64,000 nt of DNA from an uncultured Clostridia bacterium (lineage in GTDB: Bacteria; Bacillota; Clostridia; Christensenellales; CAG-917): assembly GCA_944332815.1 (NCBI GenBank), contig CALVKQ010000002.1, positions 65,787 through 129,786 on the forward strand, written 5' to 3'. A program made the translations under genes and the position numbers. The notes under the pieces are model-generated. The model did no database searches, had not been told where the DNA came from, and saw only the letters and a program-made list of their open reading frames with translations. Numbering within the stretch: the first letter of the stretch is position 1; every line of letters starts with the position of its first letter. This document shows positions 8,437-16,043 of this stretch, piece by piece.

Positions 8437-8560
8437 GGGGTTTTGCCGAGCGGTCTTCTCGGCTCCCGACATTTTTCATAAAGGGGGAACGGCATGAAAA
8501 AAGGAGTTTTTGCGCGTCGCGGCGGCGTATGAAAATCTGAACGCCGCGCGGCGATCGGTA
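8437..8560 (+). other. Putative transcribed leader with a 12-codon frame and two hairpins
   Basis: Downstream of the promoter at 8402 lie a hairpin GCCGAG / CTCGGC, then an AGGGGG eight bases before an ATG that opens a 12-codon frame (8494-8532, MKKGVFARRGGV), whose end overlaps a long GC-rich stem-loop (about 8514-8549). This could be a leader peptide with an attenuator, a small RNA, or chance. The rest of the 8251-8666 gap holds only the promoters listed. Confidence 0.3.
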
Positions 8561-8600
8561 AGCATCTGCCATTAAAAGGGGCAAAATGTCGAGGCAGACG

Positions 8601-8629
8601 TTGAATGTTGCCTCTTTGTATGGTAAACT
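8601..8629 (+). promoter_or_regulatory. Promoter of the GH18 lipoprotein gene
   Basis: TTGAAT (8601-8606), 17-base spacer, TAAACT (8624-8629), followed after about 38 bases by the start codon. Confidence 0.6.
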
Positions 8630-8666
8630 GAACATATCCCATAAAATTGTTGTTTCGGAGATGAAT

Positions 8667-10400
8667 ATGAAAAAACTGAAACTTATTGCGCTCGTGGCGA
8701 TGCTCGTCATAACGGTCACGGCGTGCGGAGCGGCGCTTGCCGCCTGCAACGATACTCCTTCCGGCGGCACCGGCACGGTGGACGACGGTACGGTGGGCGT
8801 CGGCTCGATGGGCGTAGACAAATTCCCCGACACTTTCACCGATGACCTGGACGTCACGGATGCGGAAAACCTCGCCCTGTCCGCCACGGCGACGGCGTCG
8901 AGCGCGGAGGGACTTGCCGCAAACGTGCTGGACGGAAACACGCAGACGGCGTGGACGGCGGAAGAAACCACGGGACAGTATCTCGAGATCAGGCTGCCCT
9001 CTCCCTCCTCTTTCAACACCGTAGTACTGCGTGAGAACGGCAACTACATCTCCGGGTTTTCCTTTGTGCTGCCCGACGAGAACGGCGAGTACCCCACCGA
9101 CGGCTACGGTTATTACCAAAACGCGTTTTACCGTCAGCAGGACAGGATAGAGCGTTACCGTTACTGCACCTTCGACGCCGTGCATGACGTCACCTCTTTC
9201 CGCATCTACTTCGGATATACGGACGCAGGCAAGAAACTTTCCGTCGCCGAAGTGGAGATATACGACGTCAAGGCAAAGGAGTATGCGCAGGACTTCCGCG
9301 TGTTCAACTACTACACTCCGCAGGACCTGCAATATATGGACCAAGCCGACCTCCTCGAAGACTTCGAGAGCGACACCATCACGGACGTCATCCTCATCTC
9401 CCTCGCCTTCTGGATGGAGGACGGCAGCATCGTATATGCCGAGGACCCTCAGAACTACGACACCTCCGCACAGGACTATGATCCCGAGCGCGACCAGTTC
9501 CGTTTCGTGGGCGAACACGAAGACCCCGACGGTTACTATGACGCGGCGGTGCAAAAGGTGTATGACGCCATTGCTGCGCACGTGGCGCGCGGCGGCAGGA
9601 ACATCAACATCTGCATCGACTTCTACCCCAAGATCGTGGAGCAAAACGGTCTGCCCGGCAACACCGACGCCCTGGTGCAAAGCATACACAAGCTCATCGT
9701 CGAGGACGACCGCGTGGACGGCATAGACATCGACTGGGAATATCCGACCGGCGTTTCGGAATGGAATGCGTACGGCAATATGCTGGTGGCTGTGGATAAG
9801 GACTTCCAAGCCGCAGGCACGGATAAGTACATCTCCCTCGCACTCTCCGCCGACAACGTGCGCCTGACGCAGGAACAGATAGACGCCGTGGACTTCGTGC
9901 AGATGATGGCGTACGACCGCTTCGACATAGCGGACGGCAACCATTCTTCCTTCCGCAGCGGCGCGTACTCCTCCATGCGCTATTTCGTGAACATGGGGTT
10001 TGACCCGTCGCAGCTAGTGCTGGGCATACCCCTCTACGGCCGCCCCACTTCCTGGGACACGGTGTGGACGAATTACGGCTACGGCGACGAGGTCTACGCC
10101 ACGCAGGACAAAACGCCTTACACTTACTGGGACAACACCCAGTGGCTGTACTTCGGAGGCACCAACCTTGACGGCGTCCCTTACGACGACAGCGTCCTCA
10201 CGCAAGTGTGGGTGAACGGGCCCGCGCTCGTCGCGGACAAGACCGCTTACGTCATTGAACAGGGGTTTGCCGGCATGATGCTCTGGCGAGAATCCACCGA
10301 CTGCGGCTGGGAGGACACGGACATCAACGGTATGCCCATGAACCTCTTGCGCGCGATACACGACACGGCATCCGAGCGCATCCTCGGATACGGCAATTAA
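8667..10400 (+). CDS. GH18 glycoside hydrolase lipoprotein with discoidin-like domain
   Basis: A 577-residue surface lipoprotein. The signal peptide ends in GAALAAC (the first Cys, in TAC, is an alternative acylation site). After a Gly/Thr-rich linker, residues about 65-200 look like an F5/8 type C (discoidin) carbohydrate-binding module (ALSATATASS, NVLDGNTQTAW, YLEIRLP). The rest is a GH18 barrel whose signature D351-G-I-D-I-D-W-E358 gives Glu358 as the proton donor; later MMAYDRFD and GIPLYGRP are also GH18 landmarks. Substrates are chitin, peptidoglycan or N-glycan GlcNAc bonds. The start chosen is the second of two nearby ATGs, six bases after GGAG. It is followed 13 bases later by another lipoprotein gene. 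Confidence 0.88.
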   Translation: MKKLKLIALVAMLVITVTACGAALAACNDTPSGGTGTVDDGTVGVGSMGVDKFPDTFTDDLDVTDAENLALSATATASSAEGLAANVLDGNTQTAWTAEETTGQYLEIRLPSPSSFNTVVLRENGNYISGFSFVLPDENGEYPTDGYGYYQNAFYRQQDRIERYRYCTFDAVHDVTSFRIYFGYTDAGKKLSVAEVEIYDVKAKEYAQDFRVFNYYTPQDLQYMDQADLLEDFESDTITDVILISLAFWMEDGSIVYAEDPQNYDTSAQDYDPERDQFRFVGEHEDPDGYYDAAVQKVYDAIAAHVARGGRNINICIDFYPKIVEQNGLPGNTDALVQSIHKLIVEDDRVDGIDIDWEYPTGVSEWNAYGNMLVAVDKDFQAAGTDKYISLALSADNVRLTQEQIDAVDFVQMMAYDRFDIADGNHSSFRSGAYSSMRYFVNMGFDPSQLVLGIPLYGRPTSWDTVWTNYGYGDEVYATQDKTPYTYWDNTQWLYFGGTNLDGVPYDDSVLTQVWVNGPALVADKTAYVIEQGFAGMMLWRESTDCGWEDTDINGMPMNLLRAIHDTASERILGYGN

Positions 10401-10413
10401 GGAGATGATGATC

Positions 10414-11415
10414 ATGAAACGTACACTTAAAACCGTTATCGTGTCAATATTGCTGCTTGCTCTCACCGCTTGCACACTGCTCGTTTTCGCCGCCTGCAAC
10501 GAGAAAAACACCGGAGAAGATAAAGGCAATTTCATCTCCGATTACGCCTCCGCAAAAACCGCGTGGGACGCCGCTCTCAACAAAATGAGCGTGGACAGCG
10601 GAAGCATCACCGCCACCCTCGGCACGGGCGAAAAACCCGTCGAGGTCACCGCAAAGCTGGAAGGGAAGCGCGTGTATATCGGCGATACTTTCCGTATGGA
10701 ATACACCGTGACGATATTCGGATTAGCAGACGTAATGTCGGCTGCGAGTGACGACCAGATGAGTCAAGACATCGCAGACGCCCTTATCGACGCCATTTCC
10801 GACGAAGGTTTGGCACTCACCCTTTCGCTGGAAAAGGACGCGGACGGCGTCTACACGCTCAACGCGACCGCAGCAGGCATATACGCGCTCGCCGAGGACG
10901 TGCGGTTCACCGACGCCGAACTGCACGACACCATCCCCGTGCTGGACTTCGGCATGAACTGCTTCTACGACGCGGAACACATCGACGGCAGCGCAGGCGA
11001 GTACACCATCCCGGGCGCCACCGCGCTGGACTGGATACTCTGGCAAGTCGCCCCCATCCTGGCGTATGACGCAGGCTACGACATCATGCCCATGATCTAC
11101 GACTGGATAGATTTCGGCGACATAACGGGAAACGTGACTTTCTCCGCCGGCAATTTCGCGGCGATGACCACTTCGCAGGACATCACCGCTTCCATGCCGA
11201 GAGAGGACGCGGACTTTTTGATATACAATGTGGAATTCTTCCCGATGATGCTCAAAACTCTCATCGAGCAAAAGACTATCATCATCGCCGACCTTATCAA
11301 GCTCGACCTCTCGGAAGCGCTTGCGGATGACGGCATAGGTCTGTCGGGCACGGTGTCCACGAGCGCGAAGTACTCCGTGCTGCCTGCGGACGCCTCCTTC
11401 TCCGATGTGTTTTGA
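10414..11415 (+). CDS. Lipoprotein of unknown function
   Basis: A 333-residue predicted lipoprotein (start MKRTLKTVIVS, nine bases after GGAG). The lipobox is LVFAAC, followed by a short charged linker. I do not recognise a family. The mature part has a repeated beta-strand character (SGSITATLGTGEKPVEVTAKLEGKR split over several strands, later GNVTFSAGNFAAM) and few Cys residues, which fits an extracellular binding or scaffold protein. It lies directly after the GH18 lipoprotein gene, very likely in one transcript, so a role in handling the same glycan is plausible but inferred. Confidence 0.7.
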   Translation: MKRTLKTVIVSILLLALTACTLLVFAACNEKNTGEDKGNFISDYASAKTAWDAALNKMSVDSGSITATLGTGEKPVEVTAKLEGKRVYIGDTFRMEYTVTIFGLADVMSAASDDQMSQDIADALIDAISDEGLALTLSLEKDADGVYTLNATAAGIYALAEDVRFTDAELHDTIPVLDFGMNCFYDAEHIDGSAGEYTIPGATALDWILWQVAPILAYDAGYDIMPMIYDWIDFGDITGNVTFSAGNFAAMTTSQDITASMPREDADFLIYNVEFFPMMLKTLIEQKTIIIADLIKLDLSEALADDGIGLSGTVSTSAKYSVLPADASFSDVF

Positions 11416-11421
11416 CATTCC

Positions 11422-11453
11422 CCCGACGGGCTGGCAAACGCGGGCCCGTCGGG
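11422..11453 (+). terminator. Terminator-like hairpin after the lipoprotein pair
   Basis: Perfect 10-bp stem CCCGACGGGC / GCCCGTCGGG with a 12-base loop, six bases after the stop codon. The following run is ACAAAATT rather than T-rich, so termination may be incomplete or Rho-assisted. Confidence 0.55.
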
Positions 11454-11532
11454 ACAAAATTACCGCACACGGCGCACGCCTCTCCCCCTATCCGCGAAAG
11501 ACGGTGACACGCGGACAGGCGGTCAGCACGCA

Positions 11533-13437
11533 GTGCAAGATCCTTGCGCGCATACCGCCGATGACATGAAGGTGATGACAAATTCGATAGTTTACACCTC
11601 AGATAAGGTCAGAAAAACCATTCTTTATGACAAAGAACGACAGCTTGGCGTCCGATTGGAAAACCTTGTCTGCGGAAGCGTCCGCACCGCGCCTGCTGAC
11701 AAGACCGTCATCGTCTGGTCCGAGAACCGCCGCTCTTCCAAACACACTTTCGACACCTCCTCCGCACCCGTTTTCGTTGTAGACGAGAGAGGTCACGAAG
11801 CGCGCGACGCGCTGTTTTGCGTGCGTACGCGATACGAGCAAGGGGCGGACGGCGCTCTGATCAAAAGAGTGAGCGTGCAAGCCTCGCGCGACATTTTCAT
11901 ACATTCCGTCACCGTAGACGCGCTCCCCTCCTGCGACGGCGCGGACAGACAGGCTCCCCTTCTCCCACACCCCCTCATCCCTGCCGCCGTCGCAAGACTT
12001 GGACAGCCCGTGTACGTCGGGGATCTCTTCATGGGCTTGGAAAGCCCCGTCGGGGATAACGTCATCTCGGGCGGCGAAGCAAAATGCGTTTACCATACCG
12101 GCAGAAAATTTTCGGCAGTGGCGGCAGACGGAGTCTACGCTCTTCCTCCCTGCGTGCTCGGCGCGGCAAAAAGCGCGGAAGAGGACGCGCTCGACGACGC
12201 TTTTTACTCTTATATATCCGCCTGGGCTCGCCCCACTCGTTTCCGCATCCAGTTCAACAGCTGGTACGACAATATGTCGGACATCACCCCCTCGCGCATC
12301 GAAAGCTCTTTCACCGCGGTGGCGGAGGGGCTGCGCAAAGGCGGTCTGCGCGCCCCGGACTGCTACGTCATAGACGACGGATGGACAGATTACACCGCCC
12401 CGAAGTTCTGGGCTTTCAACGATAAATTCGCGGACGGGTTCGGAGCGCAGTCCGACCTTTGCAAAAAGCTGGGCAGCGCTTTCGGCGTATGGTTCGGACC
12501 GCGCGGCGGCTATTCCGCGCAGACCTTCGGATTCGCGATGCGGCTCACCAAACTAGGTTACCACGTCAACCCGGTGTCACGGGACATATGCACCGCCGAT
12601 CCGCGCTATATCCGCGATCTGACGGACAAAATGTGCGAGTTCTGCCGCCTTTACGACGTCAGATATTTCAAGATAGACGGCTTTGCGAAGCGTCCCTGTC
12701 CCTGCCGCCGTCACGGGCATCCGCCTGCCTCACGGGACGTGATCGCCTTTTACACTTTCCTGTGGGAGGAATGGATGAAAGGACTGGAAAAGGTGTACGC
12801 CGCCTGCCACGACGTCTGCATCAACATCACTTCCTATGCGCACTGCTCCCCGTGGTTCCTGCGCCACGCCGATTTCGTGTGGATGAACAATGCGGCGGAT
12901 ATGGGCTATTCGGGCAGCGGCGACGACCTCGCCATGTGCCTCACCTACCGCGACGCGCGCTACCGCGACCTGTTCATGACGAGAGGCTACCGCTTCCCTG
13001 CCGCGCGCCTCTACGGGCATGAACCCTGCTACGCGCTGCTCAACCGCAATACGGCAAAAAAACAAGCCGCGCCCGTTACCTTCACCGACGAGCAATTCCG
13101 CACCTATATGAAATGCTGTCCGATGCGCGGCAGCGGCATTGCCGAACTTTACTTCTCACCTGCCATGATGGACGGGGATAAGTGGAAAATTGCGGCGGAA
13201 ACCCTGGCGTTTGCCGAACGTAACTTCGAGGTGCTGTCCGCCTCCCGTTTCTTCGGCGGCGACCCGGAAAAGGGGGAAGTCTACGGCTACCGCGCCCAAA
13301 AAGACGACTCTTACGCCATCATGCTCCGCAACCCGGGAAATTCCCCGAAAAGCTGCTCTGTGTCCTTGCCCGACGCAGGCAAGACCGCCCTCACCCTCGC
13401 CCCCTACGAGATCCGCTTCTTCACGAACCTCACCTGA
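11533..13437 (+). CDS. Alpha-galactosidase-like (GH36/GH27-type) glycoside hydrolase
   Basis: Up to 634 residues. The N-terminal half is a beta-sandwich (VRLENLVCGSVR onward). The barrel begins near FRIQFNSWYDNM and contains CYVIDDGWTDY and RYFKIDGF; the Asp of KIDGF lies where the nucleophile of GH27/GH36 enzymes is found. HADFVWMNNAADMGYSG and the C-terminal beta domain follow. No signal peptide, so intracellular. The start is uncertain: the longest frame uses GTG at 11533, with ATGs at 11566 and 11575, and none has a good ribosome site. The substrate is probably an alpha-galactoside or related alpha-glycoside. It is the last gene before a C-rich tract. Confidence 0.75.
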   Translation: MQDPCAHTADDMKVMTNSIVYTSDKVRKTILYDKERQLGVRLENLVCGSVRTAPADKTVIVWSENRRSSKHTFDTSSAPVFVVDERGHEARDALFCVRTRYEQGADGALIKRVSVQASRDIFIHSVTVDALPSCDGADRQAPLLPHPLIPAAVARLGQPVYVGDLFMGLESPVGDNVISGGEAKCVYHTGRKFSAVAADGVYALPPCVLGAAKSAEEDALDDAFYSYISAWARPTRFRIQFNSWYDNMSDITPSRIESSFTAVAEGLRKGGLRAPDCYVIDDGWTDYTAPKFWAFNDKFADGFGAQSDLCKKLGSAFGVWFGPRGGYSAQTFGFAMRLTKLGYHVNPVSRDICTADPRYIRDLTDKMCEFCRLYDVRYFKIDGFAKRPCPCRRHGHPPASRDVIAFYTFLWEEWMKGLEKVYAACHDVCINITSYAHCSPWFLRHADFVWMNNAADMGYSGSGDDLAMCLTYRDARYRDLFMTRGYRFPAARLYGHEPCYALLNRNTAKKQAAPVTFTDEQFRTYMKCCPMRGSGIAELYFSPAMMDGDKWKIAAETLAFAERNFEVLSASRFFGGDPEKGEVYGYRAQKDDSYAIMLRNPGNSPKSCSVSLPDAGKTALTLAPYEIRFFTNLT

Positions 13438-13622
13438 CCGCCCCTCCTCAACACACCATTCCTCTCCGTAACGCCAAACACTCCTCCGCCACCCGTTTCC
13501 AAAACCCGACGCCCTTCCGAGCGCCCCTCCGCCACCGCCCCCACTTCCAAACCCGACGTCCCCACCAAGCACCACTCCCACAACTCCAAACTCATCCACT
13601 CCTCGCCAAAACAACAAAACCC
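13438..13622 (+). terminator. C-rich, G-poor tract resembling a Rho utilisation site
   Basis: Starting at the base after the glycosidase stop codon, about 185 bases of the plus strand are dominated by C with A/T and only about 16 G by eye count. The bias begins and ends abruptly and is unlike the rest of the window. A long unstructured C>G stretch right after a coding region is the classical signature of a Rho-dependent terminator. No gene is supported here on either strand. Confidence 0.5.
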
Positions 13623-13688
13623 GTGGCGCCGGAAAGCGGATGGGGTAGGTTTTTCTTCTAGCGTGAAAGGACGTGCATAAAGTTTACG

Positions 13689-14654
13689 GTGAAGAGGTCG
13701 GAGTTAAGGAAAGTTCTGCCCGTAGCCGCGGTGGGGGCGTTCATGGTGATGCTGGTGGTCAAGCCGGACTATTTTCTGGACTCGGCGGCGAAGGGACTGC
13801 TGCTTTTTGCGACGGCGGTGCTGCCTGCGGTGTTCCCTTTCTTCTTCTGCGCGTCTTTGCTGACTGCCATGGGGGCGGCAAATTCGTTGTCGGGGCTGGG
13901 AGCAAGACCAGTACGCGCACTTTTCAATGCTCCGCCAGTCGGGGCGTACGTGCTGGTGATGTCGATGTTGAGCGGCTATCCCATCGGCGCGGCGACCATT
14001 TCCGACCTCTACTCTCGCGGAGCGATAACCGCTGCGGAAGCCAAAAAGATATCCTCATTCACCTCGACGTCCGGACCTGTTTTTATCCTGGGCACCGTAG
14101 GGAGCGCGCTTTTTGACGACCCGTCGTGCGGCGCGCTCATACTGCTTGCACATTACGCATCCGCTCTCGCGACCGGGTTGATATTCAGAGGACGGCGAGC
14201 GGAGAGAGAAAGCGTTGTACGACCGCTCGCCGCAAACTGTGACAGTGCGCTCTCGCAGTGTATCGCCTCCTCCTCGCTCGCGATGCTGGCAGTGGGCGGC
14301 TATATCGTGGTGGGGAACATGCTCATCGACGCGCTCTCCCTTATGGGACTGTCCTCGGCGATAGGAAAGATCGCCGACCCTGCCGCGTCCGGGTGCGTGG
14401 GCGCGCTTGCTTACGGCGCGATAGAGATGACCAGAGGCGCGATGAGCGCGGCGCAGATCCCGGACATACGGCTTGCTCTCGCCTGCGCTGCCGCTGTCGT
14501 ATCCTTCGGCGGACTGTCGGTCATGCTGCAAAGCCACGCGTTTTTGTCAAGATGTCACATGAGCTTCGGCGCGCTGCTTTTGCGGAAGGCCGTGCAATGC
14601 GCGGCGGCGTTCATATTCGCATATTTGCTTTCAATAATTTTTTTCACCAATTAA
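13689..14654 (+). CDS. YlbJ-like sporulation integral membrane protein
   Basis: A 321-residue polytopic membrane protein with about eight hydrophobic segments. The stretch LLFATAVLPAVFPFFFCASLL and the SGYPIGAATISDLY loop (split by FNAPPVGAYVLVMSML) are typical of the YlbJ/nucleoside-recognition (Gate) family that in Bacillus is needed for spore cortex formation. Bacillus YlbJ is about 400 residues, so this is a short version. The start is a GTG; a GAAAGGA lies rather far upstream (about 16 bases). It supports a spore-forming ancestry, although the function here could differ. No sporulation gene is next to it. Confidence 0.75.
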   Translation: MKRSELRKVLPVAAVGAFMVMLVVKPDYFLDSAAKGLLLFATAVLPAVFPFFFCASLLTAMGAANSLSGLGARPVRALFNAPPVGAYVLVMSMLSGYPIGAATISDLYSRGAITAAEAKKISSFTSTSGPVFILGTVGSALFDDPSCGALILLAHYASALATGLIFRGRRAERESVVRPLAANCDSALSQCIASSSLAMLAVGGYIVVGNMLIDALSLMGLSSAIGKIADPAASGCVGALAYGAIEMTRGAMSAAQIPDIRLALACAAAVVSFGGLSVMLQSHAFLSRCHMSFGALLLRKAVQCAAAFIFAYLLSIIFFTN

Positions 14655-14666
14655 TGACATAATTCA

Positions 14667-14696
14667 TTGACTATCGGCGCATGGGGTCAATATGCT
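14667..14696 (+). promoter_or_regulatory. Promoter of the sigma-region-4 protein gene
   Basis: TTGACT (14667-14672), 18-base spacer, TATGCT (14691-14696), 39 bases before the start codon. Confidence 0.55.
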
Positions 14697-14735
14697 GTTC
14701 CTGTCGGCAATTTTATAAAACCACGGAGGACATCC

Positions 14736-15227
14736 ATGACCGAAAACCGATGCAACACTGTGCTTGTTGCTTATTCTGCTTTACCCAAAATCATGAAAGA
14801 ATACGATGCGGCGTTCGATTCGCGCCTGAAAAGCAGTTTTTCCTGCGCACATTTGCGCCAAGGGGTCACCACGGAACAATTAATTGGTGAAATGTTGGAA
14901 ATAAACCGCAAAAAAGCCGCCGCGATACTCCTCAAAGACACGGTTGAAAAGGCTTTCGGGCTTCTCCCGTCCACGCTCAAAAGCATACTCGTGCTGCGCT
15001 TTCTGAAAGGAATGACCTTCCAGGAGATAGCGGAACACGACAATATATCCGTCCGCACCGCGTTCCGCCGCTTCGACCGCGCAAGAGAATGCTTCTCCGC
15101 CGCCCTCGACAAACTCGGACTGGACCAAAAACAATTTGAAAAGCGCTATCTTTCAGACCCTGCGATAGCATGCGCATGCGCAAGGTTGGAAGACAGCGCT
15201 TATTTTACAGCAAAAAGTATGCGTTGA
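14736..15227 (+). CDS. Orphan sigma-70 region 4-like transcription factor
   Basis: A 163-residue protein starting at MTENRCN, five bases after GGAGGA. Residues about 80-125 (LPSTLKSILVLRFLKGMTFQ, then EIAEHDNISVRTAFRRFDRAR) form a helix-turn-helix of the sigma-70 region 4 / ECF type. No region 2 is recognisable in the first 75 residues, so it could be a degenerate sigma factor, a phage-style late activator, or an autonomous DNA-binding protein. It has its own promoter and ends seven bases from the convergent isomerase gene. Targets unknown. Confidence 0.65.
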   Translation: MTENRCNTVLVAYSALPKIMKEYDAAFDSRLKSSFSCAHLRQGVTTEQLIGEMLEINRKKAAAILLKDTVEKAFGLLPSTLKSILVLRFLKGMTFQEIAEHDNISVRTAFRRFDRARECFSAALDKLGLDQKQFEKRYLSDPAIACACARLEDSAYFTAKSMR

Positions 15228-15234
15228 ATGCCGT

Positions 15235-16032
15235 TCAGTGGAAGCGCTTCATGTAGTAGGCGTAATGCGCGAACACTATACCTGCGTCTTCCAGTTCCTT
15301 ATTCCAGCGTTTAACCCACTCAAAGGTGTAGTAGCCGGGATATTCGTTGTAGCGGAGCGCCTCGATGGCTTCCTTGACGGGCACGTCGCCGTAACCCATC
15401 ATGCGGTACGCCACTTTACCTTTGTCGATGACGCTGTCTTTGAGGTGGACGTACTTGATCTTGCCGCCCAGGTTGGAAATGGTGGTCTGCACGCTCTCGC
15501 CGTTGAAGCGGTAAGGATGATGCACGTCCCAAAGCGCGCCGCTGCCCTCGCCCACTTCGTCCAGGAAACGCGCGAGCAACGCGGTGTCGACGAACAGCCC
15601 GTTGGTTTCCATCAAGGGGGTGACGCCGCTGCCCTTCGCATAGGCGACCACCTCCGCGAACTGCTTCTTGCAAAGGTCGATGTCGCCGCCGTCAAAGTAC
15701 GGCTTATCGGTAGACATGACGCGCACGAACTCCGCGCCCACTTTGGCTGCGAGGTCGACGTACGCCTTTGCCTCGTCCACGCTGCTCCCCTTTTGTCCGT
15801 GGTCGGCAAGCGCCGCTCCGGAAGTGAGGCAGGCGATCTTTATGCCCGTGCGGTCCAAAAGTTCCTTGGTGCGCGGATAGTCGTCGGAAAGCTCTTTGAG
15901 CGCGGGCGCGTATATCTCGCCGCCTACGCCGCGGATCTCTATTGCGGAGTAGCCGAGGTCGGTCGCTGCGGACACGATGTCGGCAAAACGCCAATCGGGA
16001 CAACCTATGGTCGAAAAACACAACTTCATCAT
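15235..16032 (-). CDS. Sugar phosphate isomerase/epimerase (xylose-isomerase-like TIM barrel)
   Basis: A 265-residue AP-endonuclease-2-like TIM barrel. Landmarks are the N-terminal LCFSTIGCPDW, GYSAIEIRGVGG, metal-ligand segments PLMETNGLF and ALWDVHHPYRF, then IKYVHLKDS and GYYTFEWVKRW near the end. Members convert ketoses or inositol derivatives; the substrate cannot be fixed here. It follows the acyl-CoA synthetase gene by 11 bases (ribosome site GGAGGCA), so it is co-transcribed with rluA-like and acyl-CoA synthetase genes, a combination that does not explain its role. Confidence 0.8.
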   Translation of the reverse strand: MMKLCFSTIGCPDWRFADIVSAATDLGYSAIEIRGVGGEIYAPALKELSDDYPRTKELLDRTGIKIACLTSGAALADHGQKGSSVDEAKAYVDLAAKVGAEFVRVMSTDKPYFDGGDIDLCKKQFAEVVAYAKGSGVTPLMETNGLFVDTALLARFLDEVGEGSGALWDVHHPYRFNGESVQTTISNLGGKIKYVHLKDSVIDKGKVAYRMMGYGDVPVKEAIEALRYNEYPGYYTFEWVKRWNKELEDAGIVFAHYAYYMKRFH

Positions 16033-16043
16033 GACTGCCTCCT

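Noticed and set aside
8251..8472. 74-codon N-terminal extension of the amidohydrolase
   Set aside because: It would span the promoter and contains no family similarity; the internal ATG at 8250 has a ribosome site.
13156..13617. 153-residue minus-strand Gly-rich frame across the C-rich tract
   Set aside because: Composition reflects the G-rich strand; overlaps the 3' end of the glycosidase and has no start signals.
14667..14735. Upstream TTG start for the sigma-like gene
   Set aside because: That TTG is the first triplet of the -35 hexamer; the ATG at 14736 has GGAGGA at the right distance.
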